Made by a program: the position numbers and the translations under genes
Notes under the pieces: model-generated
The model's input: only the letters and a program-made list of their open reading frames with translations
Databases searched by the model: none
Told to the model about the DNA's origin: nothing
From: Gracilaria domingensis
Taxonomy: Eukaryota > Rhodophyta > Florideophyceae > Gracilariales > Gracilariaceae
DNA length: 64,000 nt
Assembly: GCA_022539475.1 (NCBI GenBank)
Contig: VCMS01000128.1
Span: 180,476 to 244,475, forward strand
Direction: 5' to 3'
Part shown: positions 1 through 8,380 of the stretch, one piece after another
Position numbering within the stretch: the first letter of the stretch is position 1
Layout: each line of letters starts with the position of its first letter

Positions 1-1
1 G

Positions 2-464
2 CGCGCGCCGCCGTCCACCGCCGCCACGGGCGGCGGCGGCGGCGAGCCGGACGCGCGCTTTTGCGCCGCGCTGTGCGACGGCCTGCTGGCGTTCCTGGCG
101 CGGCGCCCGGAGCGCGCGCGCGGCGAGGCGCGCGCGCAGCCGGCGCGGCGGCCCAGCCGCGCGGCGCTGGAGCGGCGCTACGAGGCGGCGTGCGCGGCGG
201 CGCAGGGCGCGCCGGCGCGCCACGCGCCGGCGGCGGCGGCGGCGGCGCGCGCGCGGCCGTGCGCGTTCGACGGCGCGCGCACGCACGCGCACATTGCGCT
301 GCGGCGCGGCGGCGGCGAGGCGGCCAAGGCGGTGGACGGGCTGTACCGGCTGGCGCCGTTCGCGGCGCGCTTCGGCCGCGGCGCCAACTACTACGCCGAG
401 CTACACGTGCGCGCGCTGCCGGCCGGCGGCATGCTGCTGGGCGCGTGCCGGCTGCGCGGCGACG

Positions 465-498
<34 letters not shown>

Positions 499-1027
499 GG
501 CGACGGACGCGCTGCTGGGCGCGGACGCGGCCGGGCTGGGCTTCCACAGCGACGGCTGGGTGGTGCACGGCGGGCGGTGGCGGCGCTACGACGGCGCGTT
601 TGGCGAGGGCGACGTGGCCGCGCTGCTGTGCCGCGTCGACGGCGCGTGCGCATCGCGCGCGGCTGCGGCTGCGGCCGCGCGCGCGGCCGGCGGCGGCGCG
701 GCGCTGTCGCGCGTGAGCTCGCGGCAGAGCGACAGCGACGGCGGCGGCGGCGGCGGCGGCGGCGACGCGCGGCGCTGCGGCTGCGCGCTGCGGCTGGTGG
801 TGAACGGGCGCGGCGGCGGCGAGGCGGTGCGCGCGGCCGGCTGCCTGCTGGGCTGGCGCTTCGCGGCGTGCCTGTACCGCCGCGGGCAGGCGGTGCAGGC
901 GCGCTGCTGCCCCGCCGACTGGCGCTTCTTTGCGGGCGCGGGCGCGGTGGACGCGGTGTGCGTGCGGCGCAAGGCGCGCGGCGGCGGCGGCGGCGGCGGC
1001 GGCTCGTGCTCGCGGCTGACGCCGTGA
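2..1027 (+). CDS. SPRY-domain protein, C-terminal part (5' end outside window)
   Basis: The frame is open from base 2 to a TGA at 1025-1027, so the gene begins upstream of the window. The C-terminal 200 residues follow the SPRY pattern seen in RanBPM-type proteins: a YYAELHV strand, a GMLLGACRL strand, LGFHSDGWVVHGG with a following YDGAFGEGDVAALLCRVD, then LRLVVNG and a late WRF-AACLYRRGQAVQARCC strand pair. SPRY domains are protein-interaction modules; many sit in E3-ligase or scaffold proteins, but the partner cannot be inferred here. Poly-Gly and poly-Ala tracts from GGC/GCG runs (about 465-500 and 738-762) interrupt the loops between strands. Codon use is extremely G+C-rich, as in the DP gene next door. 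An AGTAAA-like element lies about 25 bp after the stop. The family is fairly sure; any specific orthology is not. Confidence 0.72.
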
Positions 1028-1164
1028 GCTGCTCTTGCACAGGCGCGCAATGCAAGTAAATGGGAGGCGCGAGAGGATGCGTTTTTGTACTAGGCGTATG
1101 TAGAGCTGCCAACTGTGCGTGCGCAAAGCGGCGGCGCGGCGGCCGCGGCCGCCAGCGCGCGCAG

Positions 1165-1271
1165 GTCACATTAGCTCAGTCGGCAGAGCGCAGGTCTCAT
1201 AATCGCGCGGGCCATCCTGAGGTCGCGAGTTCAAGTCGCCGCCGCCGGCGCGGAGCCCCTCGCATGTGGCT
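1165..1271 (+). tRNA. elongator tRNA-Met (CAT) with two introns, one inside the T loop
   Basis: A full cloverleaf forms if two segments are removed. Acceptor 5' strand GTCACAT is 1165-1171 and its partner ATGTGGC is 1264-1270. The D arm is 1174-1189 (GCTC/GAGC). Anticodon stem 5' strand CAGGT is 1191-1195, loop CTCATAA contains CAT at 1198-1200, and 3' strand TCCTG ends at 1219. The variable loop AGGTC is 1220-1224. The T stem GCGAG (1225-1229) pairs with CTCGC (1259-1263). Intron 1 is 12 nt at 1202-1213 (canonical 37/38 place; the AT repeat leaves the edges ambiguous). Intron 2 is about 22 nt at 1237-1258, at the 3' edge of the T loop. T54 and the G1-C72 pair mark an elongator, not an initiator. 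The T31/T39 mismatch is also present in yeast elongator tRNA-Met. The A box (TAGCTCAGTCGG, 1172-1183) and the B box are intact. The discriminator base would be T, which is unusual for Met. Confidence 0.82.
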
Positions 1272-1451
1272 GCCCCCGGCGCGCCCTCTTTTTGCGGCGC
1301 CGCCGCCGCGAGGCGCACCGCCAGCGCCGCGTCGTTGATCAGCTGGAACGGCGCGCTCATCTGCAGCAGCAGCGTGCGCGCGTCGCGCGTCGCCTCGGCG
1401 CGCATCTGCGCGCCGCGCGCCACGCGCACCACCACGAACGGCGCGCGCACC

Positions 1452-1526
<75 letters not shown>

Positions 1527-1904
1527 GCGCCGCGCCGCCGCGCCGCCTCGCGCAGCGCCAGCAGCCGCGCGTGCGCCGCGCGCTTGCGCGCCAGCTGCGC
1601 GCGGCCCAGCGCCACCAGCCGCCGCAGCAGCACCACCCCCTCGCCGCCGCCGCCGCCGCCCACCCAGCGCAGCCGCGGCGCCGTCTCGATGAGCCGCAGC
1701 GCGCGCAGCACCTGCAGCGCGTCGTAGATGCGCCGCCGCGCGTTGCGCCGCGCGCGCGCGTCGTCGCCGCCGGCGTGCGCCGCCGCCAGCGCCGCCGCCA
1801 GCGAGTGCGCGCACGGCGCCGCCGCCGCCGCCGCGCGCGCCGACAGCAGCCGCTGGATCACGTGCAGCGTGATGCTGCGCAGGTTGCACCGCGCCGCGCG
1901 CGCC

Positions 1905-1950
<46 letters not shown>

Positions 1951-2029
1951 TGGCGCTGGCGCCGGCGTGGCGGTTGGCGCTGGTGCTCGTGGCCGCCGTC
2001 GTCGTCGTCGTCGTCGCGGTCGTCGTCAT
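1166..2029 (-). CDS. transcription factor DP (E2F dimerisation partner), 3' end uncertain
   Basis: DP proteins pair with E2F to bind promoters of cell-cycle genes in the nucleus. Read on the minus strand from the ATG at 2027-2029, the protein has a Thr/Ala head, a poly-Gly run, then a winged-helix core (residues about 49-126) with NLRSITLHVIQRL and RRRIYDALQVLRALRL followed by RLRWVGG, which matches the DP signature RRRVYDALNVL...IKWIG. A basic leucine-rich helix and a second, 24-residue-class poly-Gly run follow. Next comes PFVVV ... LLLQMSAPFQLINDAALAVRL, matching the DP dimerisation/marked-box region (typically PFIIVNT ... FDSPFEIHDDIEVL). Only after that, from about 1294 down, does the frame enter the antisense strand of the tRNA-Met gene; its nominal stop (1166-1168) is complementary to tRNA bases 2-4. 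The true C terminus is therefore doubtful: an unseen intron, or an unusual overlap. The DP assignment itself is strong. Confidence 0.75.
1289..1293 (+). terminator. pol III terminator of the tRNA-Met gene
   Basis: A TTTTT run starts 18 bp after the inferred 3' end of the tRNA, in otherwise nearly T-free G+C-rich DNA. This is the usual RNA polymerase III stop signal and supports the second-intron model, because it lies beyond the distal acceptor strand. The same bases are read as AAAAA in the antisense DP frame. Confidence 0.6.
1452..1523. repeat. (GCC)24 microsatellite coding poly-Gly in DP
   Basis: Twenty-four uninterrupted GCC triplets on the plus strand, read as GGC glycine codons in the DP gene. 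Further shorter runs of the same kind are at about 1908-1950 (DP) and at 465-500 and 738-762 (SPRY gene). Such long pure runs are prone to length change. Confidence 0.9.
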
Positions 2030-2595
2030 CGCGCCGCTGCAAGCCGCCGCCGCTGCTGCGCCGCGCCCCCGCGCGGCCGCCGCCGCTTATGGGCGCGCGC
2101 GCGCGCGCGCACCACGTACTACGTCGCGCCGGCGCGCGCGCGCGCCGTGCGCCGTCATCGCGCGCGCTTTGGCGCTTGTTTTGTGTGCGCCACGCGCGCC
2201 TTCACGTGGCTCGCCGCCGCGCCCGTTGCGCGCGCGCAACGTCTGAGCCGCCGCCGCGTTGCGCCGCCAACGTGCGCGCTGCTTTTGGCCCGCGTTTGAG
2301 CTTGTTCACACTGCGCCGCCGCGCTGTCAGGTCTCACACTCTCACCGGAGGTCGCCAAAGCAGTTGCGCCTTCCCGTCCCATCTCCGCCAGATTACAGCC
2401 CGCACCACGCATCCGCTGCACATGATGCGCATGATGCATGTGCTCGTGCCGTCGCATCTGCCACCACCGCTCCGCGCTCTCATTCCCGCCGGCTCTCCGC
2501 ACGAGCCGCCGCCGTTCCCGCCGCGCCTATAAAGAGCATGGCGCCGCAGCCGCCCAACGCCGCCATCGCCTCTGCGACGCACACCCTCGCCCGCC
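2030..2595. promoter_or_regulatory. divergent intergenic region between DP and the Ser/Pro-rich gene, TATA at 2528-2534
   Basis: The 566 bp between the DP start (leftward) and the Ser/Pro-rich gene (rightward) are G+C-rich with alternating CG/GC runs near 2095-2160. A TATAAAG box at 2528-2534 lies 62-68 bp upstream of the ATG at 2596 and is conserved, with the same neighbouring bases, in the duplicate copy (8310-8316). No coding pattern is seen; the open frames here are by-products of low A+T content. Confidence 0.6.
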
Positions 2596-4362
2596 ATGGC
2601 GCCCCCGACCCCGCTCACCCTCATCCTCATGCTCGTCTCCCCGCTGCTCACGCACTCCCTCGCCGACCCACACCCGCACTACCGCATTCACCCGCCCCGC
2701 CCGCTGCTGCGACCCGTCGCCTACCCGCCGCATGCCGCCCCGCACAAACAGCCGCACCCAACTCCCACCCCGACCCCATCGTCGCCGCCGCCGAAAACGC
2801 CGCCGAAAACAAACAACCGCGGACTTCGCGACACCATCTCCCTGCCCGGCTCACAGCCACAGCTGCCCGCAGAACCGTCCACCTCGTCGTCAGATCCAGA
2901 TCGCACCGCCTCCTCCGACGCCCCGCCGCCGCCCAACCTGCTGGCCGCCTGCCCCGCCATCTGCCTCGGCCTGCAACAAGCGCACGCAATGTGCGCGCTC
3001 TACGCCCGCCAACAATGCGAGGTGCAACCCTGTTCACAGCCGCCATCGTCGTCGCCGTCCTTGTCGGGCGGCCTGTTCGGCGCGCTCTTCGCGTCGCGTC
3101 AGCTCGTGCCCGCCCAGTTCATGTGCGCCGACAGGCCAAGCCCCACCATCACGCCCACCGTCACGCCGTCGCCCTCTGCAAGTGCCTCAATGTCCACCAC
3201 GCCCTCGCCCTCGCCGTCATTGTCTTCCGCTCCCATACGCGTGCCGTTTGGCCTTCCGACTCCGTCTGAGACTCTGTCGCCGAGCCCCAGTCCCTCCTCG
3301 TCTGCAGACGCGTCAACGCCGCCCTCTGCGCCCCGATCATCGCCGTCGGTTTCGTCCTCTCCGAGCGTGTCTGTGGATGCGTCTATTTCAGCCACACCGT
3401 CAATGTCGCCGTCGCCCAGCGATTCTGCATCGCCGTGGCACACTTCTACGGCAACACTGTCGCCCACGGCTTCAGCTTCAGTGTCACCGTCGCCCAGCGA
3501 ATCTACATTGCCGTCACCTAGCGAGTTTGTGTCGCCGTGGCCCACTATTACGGCAACACCGTCGCCCACGGCTTCAGCTTCAGTGTCACCGTCGCCCAGC
3601 GAATCTACATTGCCGTCACCTAGCGATTTTGTGTCGCCGTGGCCCACTATTACGGCAACACCGTCGCCCACGGCTTCAGCTTCAGTGTCACCGTCGCCTA
3701 GCGAATCTACATTGCCGTCACCCAGCGAGTTTGTGTCGCCGTGGCCCACTATTACAGCAACACCGTCGCCCACGGCTTCAGCTTCAGTCTCGCCGTCGCC
3801 CACAGCTTCAGTGTCACTGTCGCCCTCAGCTTCAGCCTCACCATCGCCTTCAGCTTCAGTGTCGCCACCGCCCTCAGCTTCAGCCTCACCATCGCCTTCA
3901 GCTTCAGTGTCGCCACCGCCCTCAGCTTCAGCCTCACCATCGCCCTCAGCTTCAATGTCGCCATCGCCCTCAGCTTCAATGTCGCCATCGGCCACTGCTT
4001 CAGTGTCCGCCTCACCATCACCTCCCGGGAATGAAGAGCCTTGCACACTGGACGTCGATGATAGTCAGCCCATTGTGAGGACCAAGTGCAGGTGTGCACG
4101 AGGGCGCGGAAATTCTCGCACTGTGCCGACGAGGGTGACCGGACCAGAACAATGCCTGAGTGGATGTTTGCGCGACAACAACGCCCTCATCACAGAATGT
4201 GAAGCTGCTGGAGAAGGCGATGACAATGGCTCTCGGTTTGATGATTTCTTGGCGTTGCTTGATGACTTTGCAGACGGCCCCCTCAATCAATGTTGTGAGC
4301 AAACTTGTGATGGCCAACTGACGAATCCAAGTGGTCCAAACTTTCAATGTACAATTCCTTAG
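2596..4362 (+). CDS. secreted Ser/Pro-rich wall-type protein, copy A (588 aa)
   Basis: Starts at ATG 2596, 62 bp after a TATA box. Residues 1-23 form a signal peptide (MAPPTPLTLILMLVSPLLTH core). A Pro/His/Thr-rich stretch follows, then a small Cys cluster around residues 118-145 (ACPAICLGLQQAHAMCALYA, CEVQPC). From about residue 180 to 475 the protein is almost only Ser, Pro, Ala, Thr and Val in SPSPSAS-type repeats with interspersed SPW motifs. The last 110 residues are a distinct Cys-rich domain (CTLDVDD, CRCARGRG, CLSGCLRD, CCEQTCDG) ending at a TAG. This layout is that of an extracellular matrix or cell-wall glycoprotein with an extended, probably O-glycosylated stalk between two folded ends; the role is inferred from composition only. 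No known family was recognised for the C-terminal domain. Copy B at 8381 is a close paralogue with a longer stalk. Confidence 0.78.
   Translation: MAPPTPLTLILMLVSPLLTHSLADPHPHYRIHPPRPLLRPVAYPPHAAPHKQPHPTPTPTPSSPPPKTPPKTNNRGLRDTISLPGSQPQLPAEPSTSSSDPDRTASSDAPPPPNLLAACPAICLGLQQAHAMCALYARQQCEVQPCSQPPSSSPSLSGGLFGALFASRQLVPAQFMCADRPSPTITPTVTPSPSASASMSTTPSPSPSLSSAPIRVPFGLPTPSETLSPSPSPSSSADASTPPSAPRSSPSVSSSPSVSVDASISATPSMSPSPSDSASPWHTSTATLSPTASASVSPSPSESTLPSPSEFVSPWPTITATPSPTASASVSPSPSESTLPSPSDFVSPWPTITATPSPTASASVSPSPSESTLPSPSEFVSPWPTITATPSPTASASVSPSPTASVSLSPSASASPSPSASVSPPPSASASPSPSASVSPPPSASASPSPSASMSPSPSASMSPSATASVSASPSPPGNEEPCTLDVDDSQPIVRTKCRCARGRGNSRTVPTRVTGPEQCLSGCLRDNNALITECEAAGEGDDNGSRFDDFLALLDDFADGPLNQCCEQTCDGQLTNPSGPNFQCTIP
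3250..4020 (+). repeat. SPSPSAS-coding repeat tract of copy A
   Basis: Imperfect tandem repeats inside the coding region. A first block (about 3420-3790) has a roughly 120-bp unit containing SPSPSES...SPWPTITATPSPTASASV three times; a second block (about 3830-4010) is made of the 48-bp Ala/Ser/Pro unit that is greatly expanded in copy B. Confidence 0.8.
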
Positions 4363-5501
4363 TAGCGGCTGTACATTCCTCGCTGTACCCTTCTTATGAT
4401 ACATGAAAACTAGTTTGTTCGTTCTCGCATCTGCGAGATTTTGTCACAGTTGTCGCAGAGACGAGAGCTGCGTTCTTGGGGAATGCCTCCCTGCTGATGG
4501 CGATCAGCCCTACAGCTGGCAATCCGACTGAAGGCCCGACATATACGACCGATTGCGTACCGATGCATATCGGGATTCGGCACCTCCCCTGGAGCATCCA
4601 GCTCCTGCTCCCTCCTTAACAGGCGACCAGCGCCACTCACAGTAAACACACCGCCTCAGCATTCCTGACACTCCTGACATACTCATTCGCTTCCACGCGC
4701 CTTACCTCTCTGCGAGCTAGCAGCCAGCATTCCACTAGGAGACCATCACCTGCCTCACCTTGGAGGTGCGTTCCGTGTGTTCCTGGCGACAAGGACTATT
4801 GTCGCTATTTGTCGCCAAGAACACACAGAGCGCGCATATGCTAGCTCCATCGTCAAGTCTTGCCCTTCGTTCCTTGTTGTAACGACCGCACTTGCCAACC
4901 GCGCACACCTGTTACGCTCGAATACCTCGAATATGGAGAACGGCAACACGTAATGGATCCGCGTCGCCAGCAACGCTGGCTGGATGAAGAACACAGCTGA
5001 CCAGGTCACACATGTGCAGACACAGCTGCTACTCTCCAGCATGGGACGGTACTGCACGACATGTCCCCCATAGCCGGCCAAACGGCTCACTGCCACGATG
5101 CGGGCAAACAGAGTCCGCGATTGAAGATTGCCGACGATGCAATGGAGCATCCAGCGGCCAAGTCTGCTCACTCTCGAGACTCGAGAGTGTACATACAGCA
5201 TTGCTGCCGGTGCTACGTAGCCTTAGATAATGAGCCGGCGTGACATGCGTCATCGGTACGGTACACATGTATTTCAAGACTTGCTTCGGAAAGCCGCTGT
5301 TTCCAGCAAGTAAAAAGGCGTAGGTTGTGGGCAACGTTACACGCACGGCGTTCACCAATGCTCCGGCTCGGCAAAGTTCAGCTCATGAGCGCCTTGCGCC
5401 GCCACAGCGCTCACCGTCGCTTCCCGCGAAGAGGCAACTAGCGAGCCTTGGGCGTGATGTCAGCGCCCAGCCTGCTCCACCTTGTTGGTACATACCGAAG
5501 C
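4363..5501. other. duplicated 3' flank of copy A, no convincing gene
   Basis: This stretch is nearly identical to 10787-12097 up to about 5240, then diverges. A minus-strand frame at 4755-5201 corresponds to the 163-codon open frame 11179-11670 of the other copy, but here a CAA to TAA change stops it near its start. An ATCTGCGAGAT-type short hairpin occurs near 4428-4438. No tRNA, TATA-ATG pair or domain was recognised. Confidence 0.5.
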
Positions 5502-5897
5502 ATGGACTGCGGCGTAGAGCTCAGAAAATCCGCCTACGACGGCGATCTGACTCGGGTGCGGCAGATTCTCGCAAGCGGCGCACTCGTGCACAAAGCAAAC
5601 AACGACGGTTGGAATGCGTTGCATTGCGCCGCACGCCAACGGCACATGGAGGTGTTGAACGAGCTGCTGCAGCGCGGCGCCGACTTGCGCAGCGCATACA
5701 AACAAGGTTAAAACTCGTTGCACCATACCGCTTCCAAGGCACACATGAACACTGTCGTCTCACTGCTACACAGCAGAGCCGACGTAAATGGCCAGAACAA
5801 TGATGGCGACACTGCGCTGCATCTTGCCGCACATCATGGGCATACGCAGCTCGCGGCCATGCTCCCGCGCGCCGGTGCTGACACGGGCTGCACAAGC
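5502..5897 (+). pseudogene. ankyrin-repeat gene A, interrupted
   Basis: The ATG at 5502 opens MDCGVELRKSAYDGDLTRVR, followed by ankyrin repeats with the consensus DGWNALHCAARQRHMEVLNE and LLQRGADLRSA. After 69 codons a TAA (5709-5711) replaces the Trp of a GWNSLHH motif, yet the frame continues unbroken with further repeats (LHHTASKAHMNTVVSLLHSR, DGDTALHLAAHHGHTQLAAM) to about 5897. Ankyrin repeats are protein-binding helix-turn-helix stacks. The in-frame stop with intact repeats behind it suggests a recently inactivated gene; a 69-residue product is still possible. The homologous start (MNCGQELRKAATDGELN) is seen in gene B at 12098. Confidence 0.65.
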
Positions 5898-7713
5898 AAA
5901 TGCACGCCGGACGCGTCAAGTCACCCAAGCTGCCGCCGCCTCCTCCAGCCGCATTCTCCCCCGCTACTCCTCTCTCGCCAAGACTCGCGACTGTTTCGCA
6001 TGCTTTCGAAACTTGGGCCGGCGGGCTGCATTGCGGGTCTGGTCGATGGCGGTAGCCGTATCGGGAGAGGGCTGCCTCGCCTGAGATATCTCAATAGTTT
6101 TGCGCGGGGAACGTGTATCTCCGACGTGCTGCTTTTCGCGCAAAGTGGAGTGAACTCACCGAGCGCTCGGGTACTGCAGCGAATGGGGTTACGCATGGCC
6201 TTCAGCTCTGTGCCACATGCGGAATCGAGATGTTGCCAGTCACCGGTGACATCGAAAACGGGTGAGAGAGGAGAAGCACAAATGAGGTGGGCCATGCTGT
6301 GCTGAAGCGGTCTGCGAAACTGAGGGAAGCACACCGAGCGTCCGGGTCGTACTTTGAGGCGAGTAGCGTACGGCCGTGCTGCGAAAGATACGAAGGCGAA
6401 ACTTTTGCGAGGTCTCCCTTTTTGCAGCTGGCGAGAGACAGCCTTACCGAGTGGGAGCTAGCTACTTGGTTCGATTGAACGACATTGGACCACTGGTGGG
6501 GTCAATAGTGTTGACCTTCAATCCCTTTGATTGGCAGTTGATAACCGTTGTAGACATTTTGTGCGACTCGTTTTGTCTTCCCCCGGGACTATCGGGATGG
6601 CCAAAAACACTCCTATGCGCACACGATTTCTTTCTCGCCGCTCGATGAATTCGGCCGTTCCCTGCGACAGACTGGCGACACGCGCAATCAGCGAATGCGG
6701 TTGAAGATCGCTAACAAGCAATAGTTTATTGTTCGCCTTCAGCTTGCTGACCTTTATTAGTTGGTAGAAGTGGGATTGGACGACAAGCAGCAGCTTGTCG
6801 TCGAGAGAAAGGCGTTTGCCTTTCTCCCACAGCAAAATCCAAATAGATAGAGCTGTAGCCAGGGAAATGGGTGGGCGGGAAAAGAAAGAAATACAAACAA
6901 CCAAGAAAGAAAGAGACGAGAAACCAACCAACCTGAATCGAACCTGACCGATCGTGAAGGGCAACAGATCAGTTGTTTCGTCAGCTGTTGTTTTCTTGTC
7001 TCGCCAATCTTTCGGCTGAAATAAATTAACTTCTCCAGTGCCTTCGAAATGCTATTCTTTCCCAACATTACATTACTGTATTCAAGTGACTTTCAGTCTG
7101 TTTACACTGTAAACTTTACAGCACGCGGCTGGCTTTGGTATCTTTACCTTCGCTGTGCAGCGATGCACATGGCGAAGGTAATGCGATGTTCAAACATCTG
7201 TTGGTCCACGCATTTCTGTCACATGCGGGCATCCAGGCTGTCCCACACCTTGGCTCTCGCATACCTCAGCTGTCATCCTCCGTCATCACACCGTTGTGCG
7301 TCCATGCCCTAAGCGTGTTCACAGTTTGGGCCTCAGTTCTGGCTCTGCTACCTGCCCCATCATTGCGTCGAAACATGCAATTACGTGAACACACATCTTT
7401 CATGTGGAAAACTCTAACATAGCACAACAAGACAGCACAATCTGGCCGGTGTTCGAAAGCATATTGAGCCAAAAAGCTATGGCCAAATTGAACAAAGTTC
7501 TATTGGGATAGGTAGATTCTGGTTCTGTTGTTTTCTGGATTTGTTCTTGTGGCGTAGAGCATATCCTGAGTTATCATACAACAATTCAAGTCTTTCAGCC
7601 ATGGCCAAACAACGAATCTTACAACGTAATTTCTCAGAGTTGGGACAAACCCAACTTGGCACCTGTAATCCAGGGAGGATGATTCAATGCGCACTGAGTA
7701 CAACTATTTCTAT
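5898..7713. other. decayed sequence shared with 13.1-15.2 kb and 17.2-17.7 kb
   Basis: No intact gene. Blocks at about 6195-6320, 6525-6640, 7060-7290 and 7400-7740 align by eye with 13180-13310, 14200-14380, 14470-14690 and 14790-15210 in the same order, so this is the distal part of the tandem duplication unit. A purine-rich strand near 6870-6940 is simple sequence. The short open frames here are not conserved between the copies. Confidence 0.55.
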
Positions 7714-7762
7714 GCCCAGCTAGAATTTATGCAATTGTTCATCTCCGCAAAGGTTTTTAAAG
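7714..7762 (+). promoter_or_regulatory. promoter-proximal module, copy 1 of 3, at a duplication junction
   Basis: A block beginning CCCAGCTAGAATTTATGCAA and running to a T-rich end (TTTTTAAAG) occurs three times: here, at 15196-15247 and at 17676-17724. The other two copies lie about 230-280 bp upstream of the Cys-rich secreted protein genes, so it is probably upstream promoter DNA of that family. Here it is abruptly joined at about 7762 to a fragment of the DP gene. Confidence 0.5.
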
Positions 7763-7850
7763 CGCCGACAGCAGCCGCTGGATCACGTGCAGCGTGATGC
7801 TGCGCCGGTTGCACCGCGCCGCGCGCGCCGCGCCGCCGCCGCCGCCGCTT
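7763..7850 (-). pseudogene. DP gene fragment at duplication junction
   Basis: On the minus strand this repeats the DP winged-helix start (LRSITLHVIQRLLSA region, compare 1837-1890) and a shortened poly-Gly tract, then jumps directly to the DNA upstream of the DP start (the CTTATGGG block near 2088). The DP N terminus and ATG are deleted, and nothing of the remaining DP gene is present, so it cannot be functional. It marks the left border of the second duplication copy. Confidence 0.7.
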
Positions 7851-8233
7851 ATGGGAGCGCGCGCACCACGTACTACGTCGCGCCGAGCGCCGTCATCGCC
7901 CGCGCTTTGGCGCTTGTTTTTCGCGCCGCGCCCAATGCAGCGCGCGCGCCTTGACGTGGCTCGCCGCCGCGCCCGTTGCGCGCGCGCGCGCAGAAGGCGC
8001 CTCCGCCGCGTAGCGCCGCAACGTGCGCGCCGCTTTTGGCCCGCGTCGGCGCGCCGCGCCGCAGCCGCCGATCGCCGACGCGCCGTTTAACCTTCTTGAG
8101 AGCCAATAATCCTGACACTGCGCCGCCGCGCTGTCAGGTCGCCAAGTCGGCGCCGCGTTCCCAGCCGCGTTCCCAGCCCCATCTCCGCCAGATTACAGCC
8201 CGCACAACAGCAACAACGACTGCACATGATGCA

Positions 8234-8264
<31 letters not shown>

Positions 8265-8380
8265 TCATATCTGCCGCCCGCCGCGCCGCGCGCTCATTCC
8301 CATCGCCTCTATAAAGAGCGTGGCGCCGCCGCCGTCGCCCAATGCCGCCATCGCCTTTGCAACGCACACCCGCGCCCGCC
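7851..8380 (+). promoter_or_regulatory. upstream region of Ser/Pro-rich copy B, TATA at 8310-8316
   Basis: Diverged counterpart of 2088-2595. A TATAAAG box lies at 8310-8316, 65-71 bp before the ATG at 8381, as in copy A. A GTGCTC tandem repeat (about 8236-8262) has expanded relative to copy A. Compared with the coding regions the two promoters differ by many indels. Confidence 0.6.

Noticed and set aside
1060-1338. Plus-strand frame across the tRNA gene
   Set aside because: It reads through the tRNA and low-complexity GC-rich DNA, has no domain, and is explained by the tRNA gene.
3099-4046. Long antisense frames over the Ser/Pro repeats (also 9094-10470 and several plus-strand frames) coding Glu/Gly/Ala-rich or Leu/Ser-rich repeats
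   Set aside because: A 48-bp repeat without stops opens several frames at once; only the Ser/Pro frame has a signal peptide, TATA box and structured ends.
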